Assembly: GCF_000321225.1 (NCBI RefSeq)
Contig: NW_004450566.1
Location: 2,528,703-2,592,702 of the forward strand
DNA from: Odobenus rosmarus divergens
Lineage: Eukaryota; Chordata; Mammalia; Carnivora; Odobenidae
Direction: 5' to 3'
DNA length: 64,000 nt
Below are positions 11,795 through 24,300 of the stretch, one piece after another. The notes under the pieces were generated by a model, which was given only the letters and a program-made list of their open reading frames with translations, made no database searches and had not been told where the DNA came from. Position numbers and translations under genes: made by a program. Numbering within the stretch: the stretch's first letter is position 1; each line of letters starts with the position of its first letter.

Positions 11795-14385
11795 TTTGTT
11801 TTGTTTTGTTTTTCGATTCAAGTATCCTCTTCCAATGTTACATTAGTTTCAGGTGTGCAACATAGTGATTCAGCAGTTCCATACATTATAAAATGCTCAC
11901 CACGGTTAAGGGTAGTGACCACCTGTAACTGTACAGTGTTATTACAGTCTTCCTGACTATATCCTCTCTGTTGTACTTTTCATCTCCAGGAGTTACTTTA
12001 TAACTGGAAGTTTGTACCTCTCAATCCCCTTTATCTCTTTCCCCCATCCTCCCAACCCCCAACCCCCAGTTTGGTCTCTGTATTTTGTTTGCTTAGATTC
12101 CACATACAAGTGAAATCATATGGTATCTCTTTCTCTGACTTCCTTAGTCTAACACCTACATCCCTCCATGTTCTTGCAAATGGCAACACCGTGCGCGTGT
12201 GCACATGCGTGTGTGTGCGCGCGCACATCTTTATCCATTCTACTTCCAATAGACAGGTTGCTTCCATATTTTGTTGATTGTAAATAATGCTGCAGTAAAC
12301 ATCGGGATGCATGTATCTCTTCAAATTAATTTTTATTTTCTTTGGGTAAAGACTCGGCACTGGAATTACTGGGTTGTTTGCTATTTCTATTTTTAATTTT
12401 TTGAGGAACTTCTATGCTGTTTTCCACAGCGGCTCTAGAAAGTGGCTGCACCAGTTCACATTCCCACCAACAGTGCACCAGGGTTTCCTTTTCTCCACAT
12501 CCTCACCAGTACTTGTTATTTCTTGTCTTTTTGATACTAGCCATTCTGACTGGTGTGAGGTAATCTCTCACTGTGGTTTTCATTTGCATTTACCAGATGA
12601 TTAGTGATATTGAACATCTTTTCACGTGTCTGTTGGCCATCTGTAGGTCTTCTCTGGAAAAATGCCTATTCAGGTCCTCTGCCCATTTTTTTTCTTCCGA
12701 ATTCTTATTTAAATTCTGGTTAGTTAACATAGAGTGTAATATTGGTTTAAGGAGTAGAATTCAGTGGTTCATCACTTACATATAATACCCAGTGCTCATC
12801 ACAAGTGCCCTTAATACCCATCACCCATTTAACCCATCCCCCACCCACCATCCCTCCCTCAACCCTCATTCTGTTGTTAAGAGTCTCTTAGGGTTTGCCT
12901 CCCCCTTCTATTTTCTACCCCTTCCCAAACGTTCATCTGTTTTTCTTAAATTCCACGTATGAGTGAAATCATAGGATATTTGTCTTCCTCTGACTTATTT
13001 TGCTCAGCATAACACATTCCAGCTCCATCCACATTGCTGCAGATGGCAAGATTTCATTCTTTTTGTTGGCCGAGTAATAATCCGATGTATACATACATAG
13101 CACATCGTCTTTATCCATTCATTGGTCAGTGGACACTTGGGCTAGTTGCATAGTTTGGCTGTTGTTGATATGCTGCTGTAAACATCGGGGTGCATGTACC
13201 CCCTTTGAATCTGTATTTTTAAAAACTTTCCTCTGCCCATTTTTAAACTGGATTTATTTTGGTGTCTTTTATATATTTTGAAAATAATTCTATTACCAGG
13301 TACATCATTTGCAAATATCTTCTCCCATTCAGTAGATTGCCTTTTTGTTTGTTGGTTTCCTTCACTATGTAAAACCTTTTTAGTTTGATGTAGTCCCAGT
13401 AGTTTATTTTTGCTTTTGTTTTCCTTGCCTGAGGAGACATATGGAGAAAAATGTTAAGTCCAATATTCAAGAGATTCCTGCCTACGTTTTCTTCTAAGAG
13501 TTTTATGGTTTCCAGTCTCACATTTAGGTCTTTAATCCATTTTGATTTTATATTTATGGTGTAAGAAAGTGGTCTGCTTTTCCCAACACCATTTATTGGA
13601 GAGACTCTTTTCTCCATTGTATGTTCTTGTTCTCTTTTTGTCATAGATTAATGGACCATATAAGCATGAGTTTCTTTCCGGGCTGTCTATTCTGTTCTAT
13701 TTATCTGTGTGTCTGTTTTTGTACCAGCACTGTACTGTTTTGATTACTTCACCTTTGTACTATAGCTTGAAATCAGGGATTGTGATGCCTTCAGCTTTGT
13801 TCTTCTTAAGATTGCTTTAGCTATCCAGGGTCTTTGGTGATTTCATACAAACTTCAGGATTATTTGTTGTAGTTCTGTGAAAAATGCTGTTGGTATTTTG
13901 ATGGAGATTGCATTTAATTTGTAGATTGCTTTGGGTAGTGTGGACAGTTTAACAGTATTCTTCCAGGCCATGAGCATGGTATATCTTCAGTATTTGTACA
14001 TCTATTTATTTATTTGTGTCTTAAATTTCTTTCATCATTGTTTTATAGTTTTCAGAGTAGAGGTGTGTCACCTAGTCGGTTAAATGTATTCCTAGGTATT
14101 TTATTCATTTTGGTGCTATTATAAATGGGATAGTTTTCTTAATTACTCTTTAATAGCTTCTTAGTGTATAAAAAGGCAACAGATCTCTGTATATTAATTT
14201 TGTATCCTGTAACTTTACTGATTTATTCTAATAGGGTTTTTGGTGAAGTCGTATCAGTGTCATCTGCAAATAGTGACAGTTGTACCTATTCATTACCAAT
14301 TTGGAATGATTCCTTTTTCTTGTCTGATTGCTGTGGCAAAAGTAGACATCTTTATTTTATTCCTGATATGAGAGAAAATTGACCA
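11795..14385 (-). mobile_element. L1 3' half (ORF2 C-terminal region and 3' UTR), antisense to RGMB
   Basis: Read on the minus strand this is an L1 that is truncated at its 5' end. ORF2 sequence runs from the reverse-transcriptase region near 14370 to the C-terminal end. The reading frame at 13243-13644 contains the typical [17 protein letters not shown] and WDYIKLKRF stretches. The 3' UTR ends in a T/G-rich remnant of poly(A) near 11795-11815. A second, younger L1 (12691-13228) splits it. There are several frame breaks, so it is dead. Confidence 0.93.
12691..13228 (-). mobile_element. Younger 5'-truncated L1 3' end nested in the older L1
   Basis: A poly-T stretch and L1 3' UTR sequence (reverse complement) interrupt the older L1 near the end of its ORF2. 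TCCTCTGCCCATTTT occurs at 12675-12689 and 13229-13243, a target-site duplication of about 15 bp. Removing the insert rejoins the older L1 without loss. The insertion is about 540 bp. Confidence 0.9.
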
Positions 14386-17300
14386 TCAGAAGTAAAGACG
14401 AGATAGTCTAGACCTAGCGATAGAGCATGTGAATTTTTTCCTTTGAAGCATGTAGCCTTACTGGAGTGGTTGATTTTTGCTCACACTTGGGGACTTACTG
14501 TAGAGGCTGGATGCCACTGACCTGTGTAAGAGTAAAAGGGGCTATGAGCAGTATTCTCGCAGCCTCCCAGAGGTGCCTGTTTTTTTCCAACCTATAACTG
14601 CACCCAGAGGATCTGATGCAGTAGACATGTCACCTAATTACATGAAATAGAATTCGTTTTAGCTTCCTTTACCACAAGCAGAATTTTAACCAGGTACTTA
14701 TCAAAATTGTGTTTCTCTCTGTTCCAACCTAATTTCTGTGACTATTTCAGCTTGCTTTTGTTGGCCCATTTTAATCCAAGAGCTAAGAGTCCCTTGATCT
14801 GGGAGTCCAGTTCTGGAATTTGAGGATTCTGGTGAATCCTCAGGTTCCTGTCAACCCTGGGGAGGTCCTGCACATGCAGCGCCAAATAGCCTGACTGAAC
14901 CCTGATAATTGTTTCTTCCAAAATACAAGAAGCACAAGTAGTTAAGCGTACAGCCTTCGGGGAATTCTGCTGTTTGAAAACCTACGCCCAGCACTTTTGC
15001 AAAGCTGTCGAGCCTAGGGAAGCTGCATCTGTCTCTTGGCAAAGCAGTGCCTTGGTTTTCCTTCCTTGGCTACCTCGTTTTCTTTTTTAATGCATTTTCT
15101 TTGCATGGTGGAAAGGAGAGGCAGGTGCGTCTAAACTTTTATTTTTCACAGCGAATTTAAATCCTTCTATCACATGTGGAAAGATTGATTTGTAGCTGCT
15201 CTGTCTTCCTAATAGACCTTGTGGGTGGTAAAGATCTCAGGGAGTGAAACATTAAAAATGAATGAGGAGAACTAGAGTAGTTTGTCTGAGGTAGGGGTTG
15301 AGAGGGACTTGGTGGGAAAGGTTTAACAAAAGGCATTGATGTTTTAAATGCACAGAAATGGCATCCATCAATAATAAATGGTGTGGCATAGAATAGATGT
15401 GCCAAATTGAGTTATTACAGCATACGGATCAGTTCATGGAAGGGGAAAGTAAACAGCATGGCTGGTGTTTTTAAATTATCAGTTTGAAAGCATTAAAATA
15501 CAGTTTTGAATATCCTCTTTTGCTATCAGAGCATAAAGAGAAAACATTTAGAATTTCCAAAAATTCTAAGTTTTGATTTTTTTAAGACTTAATAAGAATG
15601 AACAAATTTTGTTTTTCTGAAAATGAATTTCTGGCCCTATCTGGCTGAGGCGGAATGCCTTTTTTTAAGAGCTTGAGTTGTAATTGTATGAGGAATGAAA
15701 TTAACATTACTGAATGGTAAGTCAGGTACAACTGTTGCCTAGTGTTTTCTCTACCTACATTGTATCCCTAGATACCTCTTCACTACATACTCAAAACTAC
15801 AGAGGACCACTCAGGAAACCCCTCTCTGGTTTGAGATTGATTCATCCTCACCCTCAGTATTTTGATGCAAGGGCTAATTCTGTACATTTATTTGCTGTGC
15901 GTGAGAATTTTCACCCAGAAGAGAGACAAAAAGAAATACCAGCTTCACTGTCTCATAGAGAAAATGACTCCTAGAAAACTGGACAAAAATCTGTTAAGTA
16001 AACTGGGATCTTGGTTCGGTGTAGATCCTGGTGCAGAACTCAAGCTTTGAGTGCTATTCGATCTTCTAGAGGGATGGGAGTTAGTGTTAGTGGTTACAGG
16101 CCTAGCAGAGGACAGTAATGCATGAGGTGTTTGAAATGACTCCTGAGTTGGAATTGGTGTGCTTCGTGAAAGCACTAGGCTTGGTAAGGCACGTGGAGCT
16201 ATTCCACTCGTGTTCATATCGACCCTTGCTCCGTTTGGGAACTTGTTTGGAATCGGATCTGTTGTCTCAACAAAACTAATTCCTCTTTGTTTTTCCTAAG
16301 ATGAACAAAAAAGTACTTAATTCTTGCAAGTAGTGTGAATTTAGTTTAAATTTGAGGTTGGTTAGGCTAGAAAGACAGTCTTTGAGTGTGAATGCCCCAG
16401 TTGAAAATGAGGACGATTATATGAGAAGTCTTACTCGCCCTTGTTGGAGCCATCTGTGTTCGCTTTCAAGTCTTTCAGGTGCAGAATTTACTTGAATTAA
16501 TCTTTTCACTTCCAAGGGATCCTAGCTTGCCCTAAAAAAAAAGCACGTGTCAAACTGTGTTTAGAGCCACCAAATAAATCTATTTTATAGTCCCATTAGA
16601 TATCTCGCTCAAAATCCCATTCACTCTGGAAGGTCCTATGGTTGGATGCACAACAAATTTCCTGCAGTCATCTCTGGTCCACCTCCTTTGGGTTGTTAAG
16701 AAGGTGTTGAAATGCGAGACGGCTGGTAGTGAAATGAAATTGTGGGTCAGGGTAATTAGGAAGGGCGAAAACCCAGCATTTTCATGGTACATTGTCTGGC
16801 TTTTAGTTGCAGCTGCAAACAACGGATATGAACTAAACCAGTTGCTCCCGTGCAGCTGGTTCAGATCTAGCTTTATAACTGGCTGAAGTAAAATGAAATG
16901 GCTGGAAAATTCCAGTCAAGTAACACCAGTGGGAACATGTGGAGTTAAATAGTGTGAGTAAATGCTGGCCTGGTTGAGGAAAAAAAACTACAGACATAAG
17001 CTTGAGGGTGGTGGTGAGGACTTGTAGAGTGGGGTGGGGAGGGGACAGGCAGGGCATTTTCTGGCCTTTGTAACACGGGTCTGTTGTTTGGACCCGTTCC
17101 CTTGAAGGAGGTAGGAGGTTTCCTCTATCCAGGGAAGTTTGTAGAGTGGCCTGCCTGCCTTCTTCCTTGACTGAGACTTTTTTTTTTCTTTAAGAAGAAA
17201 GAAAAATAAGCCATCACCTCAGGTCCTGACAGTAACCCCAATCTCAAAATGTTGTCTTTCTTCCCACCTTGTGTGACCCAGAAGGCCCCGTCTGTCTGCA

Positions 17301-18160
17301 TAGCCCTCTTCCCTTGCACCACGCGTACCAGAGGGTGTGGAGTATGTCGGAGGGGAAGGTTTGGTGTCTTCTAATTGTTCTAAATAAGGAAGGAAAATGG
17401 GTTTACTCAAGGAAAGCTTCTGTAGTATCAGTTTTTTCTGCTTAATTTGGAGAATTGAGAGTTGGCTCGAGAAAAAAAAAAAAAACTTGAGAAGTTCAAG
17501 GGCCGTGGTGCTGTTTGGGGAAAACATTTGCTGTAACTAGGTTGAGGGTATTTATTCTCTGCCAGTGCCTGGGAGCTGTATTTGCCAAGTGATTTCCCAG
17601 TCGCAGGGATTAGCCAGTCATGTGAGACATTTGATGAAGAGACTTAGAGAAATCTTGGCTGAGGCACGTGATTGGTGGCTTTGGGAGGGATGGCCCCCTC
17701 CTCGACTCTGCTTCGCTCCCCAGCGTTTGTCAGAATGTTTGTAGATGAAGAATCTTTTTAGAAATCAAAGTTCCGATGGGTATATTATTAATTACGCCCT
17801 AACGTTTCTACATGACTTGGGAGTCTTTTTCTCTCGGAGCTGTACCACCACTCGTCTCTCCGGGGAAGAAGACAAGACACCAGACTATCAGTAAAGGTTA
17901 CCTGTACCCCAACAGCATACATAGTTCTGTTTTAGGAAAGAGAATTTTTCTTGATGTACATTCCCTAGATTTGCAGCAAATTTTTATTCTAAACCTAGAG
18001 GATTTTTTCTTTTTCCTTAACAGGGACACCTTTCATTGGTGAGGCCAGACCTGTGGGCTGAGGTTAGTGATGGTCTCCAGCCGTTGGGCTCCAGACCGGA
18101 GGGGAGCACCAGCTGTGTCCCTGCCCGCCTGCTTAAATTTGTGTGTGTCCCTGCCTGCAG

Positions 18161-18829
18161 ATAACCATCATCTTCAAAGCTCACCGGGAGTGTACAGAGC
18201 AGAAAGTGTACCAAGCTGTGACCGATGACCTGCCAGCGGCCTTTGTGGATGGCAGCACCAGCGGCGGGGCTGGCGACCCCAGGAGCCTGCTGATCGTGGA
18301 GAGGGAGAGTGGCCGCTCTGTGGAGATGCACGCCCGCTACATCGGGACCACGGTGTTCGTGCGGCAGCTGGGCCGCTACCTGACGCTCGCCATCCGCATG
18401 CCCGAGGCCCTGGCCATGTCCTACGAGGAAAGCCAGGACTTGCAGCTGTGTGTCAACGGCTGCCCCCTGAGCGAGCGCATCGATGACGGGCAGGGCCAGG
18501 TGTCTGCCATCCTGGGGCCCAGCGCGCCTCGCACCTCTCTGGCACCAGCCTGGCCGGGCTACACCCTGGAGGCTGCCAGTGCTCAGTGCCACGAGAGGAT
18601 GCCCGTGAAGGACATCTATTTCCAGTCCTGCGTCTTCGACCTGCTCACCACTGGGGACGCCAACTTCACAGCCGCTGCGCACAGTGCCTTGGGGGACGTG
18701 GAGGCTCTGCACCCGCGCCGCGAGCGCTGGCACATTTTCCCCAGCGGCAGCCGGGGGGTGCCCCACGGAGGCAGCCCCGGGGCTGTCGCTCTCGGACTCC
18801 CATGCTTGATCCTCGTTGTGTTTTTGTAG
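18161..18829 (+). CDS. RGMB: RGMB, final coding exon (rest of vWD region, C-terminal domain, GPI signal)
   Basis: The exon starts in phase 0 directly after the acceptor CTGCAG (18155-18160) with ITIIFKAHRECTEQKVYQA and encodes 222 residues before the TAG at 18827-18829. It contains the remaining partial vWD region, the conserved ARYIGTTVFVRQ and YLCVNGC-like QLCVNGCPLSERID stretches, CVFDLLTTGDANFTAAA with an N-glycosylation sequon NFT (18662-18670), and a short hydrophobic tail (GLPCLILVVFL) expected to be replaced by a GPI anchor. All family cysteines I can judge are present, and there is no frameshift. Together with exon 2 it gives about 392 residues of a usual 437 or so. Base use is unusual: nearly every third codon position from about 18230 to 18780 is G or C, unlike exon 2, and several residues have become Gly, Ala, Pro or Arg. 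The 249-codon antisense open frame is a by-product of this GC bias. Confidence 0.97.
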   Translation: MTIIFKAHRECTEQKVYQAVTDDLPAAFVDGSTSGGAGDPRSLLIVERESGRSVEMHARYIGTTVFVRQLGRYLTLAIRMPEALAMSYEESQDLQLCVNGCPLSERIDDGQGQVSAILGPSAPRTSLAPAWPGYTLEAASAQCHERMPVKDIYFQSCVFDLLTTGDANFTAAAHSALGDVEALHPRRERWHIFPSGSRGVPHGGSPGAVALGLPCLILVVFL

Positions 18830-18909
18830 GGGGCGTCTTGTGTTTTTTTTATTTCTTGTCTATAACAGAATTTTAAAATATATATTGTCATAATATATTG
18901 AGTAAGAGA

Positions 18910-18949
18910 GTGTGTGTGTGTATATATATATATATATACACACACACAC
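18910..18949. repeat. Perfect 40-nt palindrome (GT)n(TA)9(CA)n in the RGMB 3' UTR
   Basis: Eleven nt of GT repeat (18910-18920), nine TA units (18921-18938), then the exact complementary eleven nt of CA repeat (18939-18949). The whole is self-complementary. It starts 80 nt after the stop codon and could form a long hairpin in the mRNA or a cruciform in the DNA. Confidence 0.97.
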
Positions 18950-19128
18950 CATGTATATGACAGGGTGTGTGTCCGGGGACCCCCACCAGAGTGTACATAT
19001 TGTGTTCGACTGTCTTCGTGGATGTTGGATGTAGTGTTCTTTGTATGGATTTTTGTTTTGCCGTTTTGTGAAATATTTTATAACGTCCCTGCCTGGGGAC
19101 CTGTTAGAAAGCACTTTATTTTTTATAT

Positions 19129-19134
19129 ATTAAA
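19129..19134 (+). terminator. RGMB: Possible proximal polyadenylation signal ATTAAA
   Basis: ATTAAA, the commonest variant signal, lies about 300 nt after the stop codon in an AT-rich upstream context, followed within about 20 nt by TGTGTGTACCTGG, a plausible GU-rich element. Use is inferred. Confidence 0.5.
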
Positions 19135-21527
19135 TATTTATGTGTGTACCTGGTCAGTACGTATAGTACATATACCCAGACACCAGATGCAGCACTCCCT
19201 TCGACGAGGACCAGGGACGGTGTGTGGAGCTGTTCCTGGCCGCTCGATCCTGCCTTGGCCCCTGGCTACTGATCTGCCACCCCAGGGGCACAGCTTTCAC
19301 TCGCCGCCTTCTGGGGGCAGCTGCATCCTTCCTGTGAGGCAGGGGGTGTCCTTAGCCGCCTCCTGCCCTCACTCGAGGTGGACGGACCGCGAACTCCCCC
19401 CTGACAGGTGCTTGGGCTCTTGTGAAACAATGCGTCTCGAAGGCACCCTCACCCTCCTCCTCCACAGCTGTCACTTTGTCAGAGGGCAGGGAGAATATTA
19501 CCACAGCTTTATGAACTAGGATCGTTTTATCTGAGCACTTAACCGTATATGGGGTTGAGCCAGACAAAACTGCTGTTTTGATCGGTCAGAAGGGTCTAGA
19601 GGTGGCAATTTCATAGATAAAGACCAGGCGTGTTGCTAGACCCGAGGAGCTCTCAGACTTGCCTTCATCCCATGTCCCTGTTGAGACTATCACACGTTGC
19701 TCTTCTAATTGTGCAAGCCCAAGTTCTTATTCTTAGCCTTCTAGTCCTTGGCTGCTGGCGCTCAGAAACACACTGTTCCCTGTCTCTACGCCCCCCCCCC
19801 CGTAAACCCGCCTTAATCTCACTTTATGAACCCAGAGATTAGGGTTTGTTGGATTCTTGCTTCATATCAAGGCCCAGTTCCTGTCACAAAATGTGCCACT
19901 CTTCCTTGCCCTCCACACCATGGTCTTCCTCAGTCGCCGATGTATCTGTATGCATGATGGAATGAATAGGGTGTTAGACGACAGGAACGCATTCCTGGCC
20001 CAACCCACTATGCGACTAATTGGGTGCTGGTTAATCCAGACATTCTCACTAAGCAATGTTGTTCCCCAGGTGGTCTCTTTCTTTCATCAGACGCTCTCCC
20101 TCTTACCATCTGTAGTGAGTATTATTTTGTCAGTTGCTTATATAACTGGTAAAATTCCTCTAAAGTCTCTCCTTGCCTCATCCCTTTCACTGTTGCATCC
20201 CCTTGCAAAAGGAAAGCACCACCAACAAAATGCAAGCACCATGAGGAAGTGAGTTCTAGGGTAGGTAAATTTCTCTTGTATCTATGTAAATGTTTGGTAC
20301 CAAGGAGAAAGGATACAATTTGTACCTTACCTAAGTGCAAGGAAAAGTCAATGAACTTTAAATACCCCAGCAATTTGGATCCAGACTGTGCTCAGTTTTA
20401 GATGGCCAGGTAATTTCTGCCTTTTGCCATGTCCCATTGATTAGGCTTACTGCCAGAGGCCCCAACTGGCAGGAAAAAAGGATTTCGTTTTGTGAAATTC
20501 TATTTCTCAGTGAACTGAGCTATCATCCGATCACAGGATGGAGCTGTGGGTTCGTCTACAGGTGGCAACCCTCCTCTTGTTTTCTGGTGTGTGACAGAAT
20601 CATCATGGCAAGTCTGGGAAGATCACAAAGGCATCCTGCCGCTTACTTGACAAAGATGCAACACCAGAGAATTGAAACCTATACCGGTTAACTTTTTATA
20701 AAAACTGGACTGGAGCCTACCTGCCATCGGCTCTGAACTGGGGCTGTTTTTGTTCACCTATGGAACCGTGTGCCAGGTTCAGAAGCTAGAGTTAGCTAGT
20801 AACTTCGTTATGTAATTGAGTAGAACAAAGGAGGAAAAATAGAGTACTTATAACCACTATTCTTGTGCAAACAGTATAAAAGTGAAGTAAAAGCAGTAGA
20901 AATTTCTACAGTATCTGGCTTTAGAGTGTATATGGTTAATAGAACCTTTGTCCTTTTCAGGGAATAGTTGGGGAAAGACACTTAGGCTGTGTGGCCGCAT
21001 CATAGAGCTGGGAAGGCCACTTAAAAGCGTTCTGTAGCACTAGTATTTGTACCATTGTATTTGGCTATTGTCCCTTTACAATCAGTGTCCCTGTACCACA
21101 TTTACAGTCCCCACAGATAATTGACAAATACAGATGCTTCTCTAGAGAAGGACCAGGTTATTTTTCCGTTTCTTTTCTAGGACTTCTAGAGAAAATAGTA
21201 CTTGTACATTTTGGTTCTTTAAATCCTCCTTAGTCCACAGAGATTCAGGTTATACCAACATGTGGATAGGCTTAACTATTCAAAGGTCTCCTGGGGGAGC
21301 TTAAAACTTGGGGGAAAACACTGGTTTTCACAGATGCTCCACATGGCTGTCTTTAAAAGACTCAGAACTTTTTTTTTGTCCTTCTCTCTTTGTTATGCTT
21401 GGAAATTACCAGTGTGTAGAGTCTTTGCAAAGAAACTTTTAGATGTGGTTCATAGGTATATGAATAAGTATCTGTGTAAAACAGTGAGTGTGCGGTGTGT
21501 AAATACTTTAAATTATTATGCTAGAAA

Positions 21528-21533
21528 AATAAA
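21528..21533 (+). terminator. RGMB: Distal polyadenylation signal AATAAA of RGMB
   Basis: Canonical AATAAA followed about 25 nt later by TGTCTGTTCTGTG. It is the best candidate for the 3' end of the full-length RGMB transcript. Confidence 0.75.
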
Positions 21534-21552
21534 GTTACATACCATGCTGTGG

Positions 21553-22007
21553 AATGTCTGTTCTGTGATTATAGTGACGCCTACTGGAAGAACTGCAGAA
21601 GACAGGAGCAGAAGAAAGGGAGCGAGGGTGTGTTTGTGCCAAACCCTTGGTGATTACTAACAACACATTGTACAGCCTGCCCATAAACTCACTTATTTTC
21701 TAAACTACATCTTTCTTGTAGTTTTTCATTTAAGTTTAAAGCAATTTCAAGTAAGTCAATGGCTGTGAAACTGGTCCACTGGTATCACCCAAAGGTCTTG
21801 TCTTCAGTAATAGTTTTGGTGACTTGCAGACATGGGAACTGCACTATAGTTCTTTTAAGATAGCGTGGACTGCAACAACTTCCCTCTGGTGGGAAAGACT
21901 TGGGGGCACGATTTTTTTTTTTTTTTTTGGCTCTGGGAACTTGTAAATCTCCTTTTCTCGGGTGTTCTAAAAAGAGACATCACAAGATCTCAACTTGCTC
22001 TTTGTGC
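21553..22007. other. RGMB 3' flank, no feature seen
   Basis: Unique-looking sequence between the inferred RGMB 3' end and the HNRNPA1 retrocopy. It includes a T17-18 run near 21912-21929. I see no gene or known repeat. Confidence 0.6.
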
Positions 22008-22025
22008 AAGAAACATGCCAAAGGG
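22008..22025. repeat. Target-site duplication, 5' copy
   Basis: AAGAAACATGCCAAAGGG, repeated exactly at 23402-23419; it marks the left end of the HNRNPA1 retrocopy. Confidence 0.95.
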
Positions 22026-23401
<1,376 letters not shown>

Positions 23402-23419
23402 AAGAAACATGCCAAAGGG
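23402..23419. repeat. Target-site duplication, 3' copy
   Basis: AAGAAACATGCCAAAGGG, identical to 22008-22025; right end of the HNRNPA1 retrocopy. Confidence 0.95.
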
Positions 23420-24082
23420 TAGCAAAACTTGAAAAAGAAACCCGAACTTAAGGCAAAGGAAATCAATTATTGCTACTAAGTCAAATACTAAATGGGACAA
23501 ATTCCAACTGGAGGAAACCTATATAATCATTTCTTAAATAGAAGGTTTAATCCATACTCTTAGTGTTTATCTGTAGTTCAGAATTAAAAATAAAAGTCAT
23601 CTGAAACACACAAAATTGGATGACTGTGATAACGCCACTGACTACCTAATGCATAAGCTGGTACTAAATGAATACTAAGAAATAATCCACATCAAAATGA
23701 AGTCTATGCTTAGAAGTCAAAATTTCTCTTGCAGTGTACTCTTTTTATGTCCAGAACCGCAGCTTTTCAGGGATTGAAATTTAAGTGACTGCCTAAAAAC
23801 CTAACGAAGAGGTCTTTATTGTCTTAAACAGCAAACGGAGACTTTAACAAACCCTAAGAATCCTGTTACCTGATTATTTTTCTTTTCTTTTTTTTTTTTT
23901 TTTTGGTAGCCACAACATTTAGCATTCTACTGCCTGAAGGCAGTTGGACTAATGCAGTCTTAGATTGCAGCAGTCCTTTCTGAGAAGAGATACTTTGTTT
24001 CTGGGAACAGCAGGAACAAACTAGCAAGGTCTTTGCATGTGTACCAAGGAGCATCTCCCTGCCTCAGAGAATGTAATTAATA
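23420..24082. other. Unique intergenic sequence, no gene seen
   Basis: AT-rich sequence with a T-rich run at about 23879-23904. No recognised family or coding frame. Confidence 0.6.
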
Positions 24083-24300
24083 AGACGAGGGGAGGGGATG
24101 GAAGGGGAGGGGGGGAGGAGGAGGAGGGAGGGAGGGAGAGAGGAAGGAAAGAAGGAAGGAAGGAGAGGAAAGGGAATGGGGAAAGGAGAAAGGAAGGGGA
24201 GGGGAGAAAGAAAAAGAAGAGGGAGGGAGGGAAAAGGGAAGCGAAGGGAGAGGAGAAAGAAGAAAGAGGAAAGGAAGGAAGGAAAGACAAAAGAAAAAGT
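24083..24300. repeat. Polypurine low-complexity tract (GGAA/GGGA/GAAA)
   Basis: About 220 bases that are almost entirely A or G on the plus strand. Glu/Gly/Lys/Arg-rich (plus) and Ser/Pro/Phe-rich (minus) open frames over it are artefacts of the missing pyrimidines. Such tracts can form triplex DNA. Confidence 0.95.

Larger units (their letters stand above)
3077..18160 (+). other. RGMB: RGMB intron 2 (GC-AG, about 15.1 kb)
   Basis: The intron separates the two RGMB coding exons in the window. It begins GCAAGT and ends with a pyrimidine-rich tract and CTGCCTGCAG at 18151-18160. Most of 3.1-8.3, 9.4-11.8 and 14.4-18.1 kb is unique sequence with no recognised gene or repeat. The exceptions are listed separately: two small tandem duplications, a poly-G run, one Can-SINE, an inverted repeat and a pair of nested antisense L1 fragments. 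Local GC-rich patches near 6.0-6.4 and 7.1-7.2 kb carry open frames, but none shows family similarity I recognise. Confidence 0.92.
18830..21552 (+). other. RGMB: RGMB 3' UTR
   Basis: No intron signs or new gene appear after the stop codon, and the sequence runs to a canonical AATAAA at 21528 followed by a GT-rich stretch (TGTCTGTTCTGTG), so the longest transcript probably ends near 21550. The UTR contains a GT/TA/CA palindrome, an early ATTAAA signal and a C11 run (19791-19801). Open frames inside it (for example 18914-19519) have no recognisable homology. The end position is inferred, not measured. Confidence 0.75.

Noticed and set aside
18017..18766. 249-codon minus-strand open frame opposite RGMB exon 3
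   Set aside because: It is the antisense of a coding exon with extreme GC3, which removes stop codons from the complementary frame. No domain visible.
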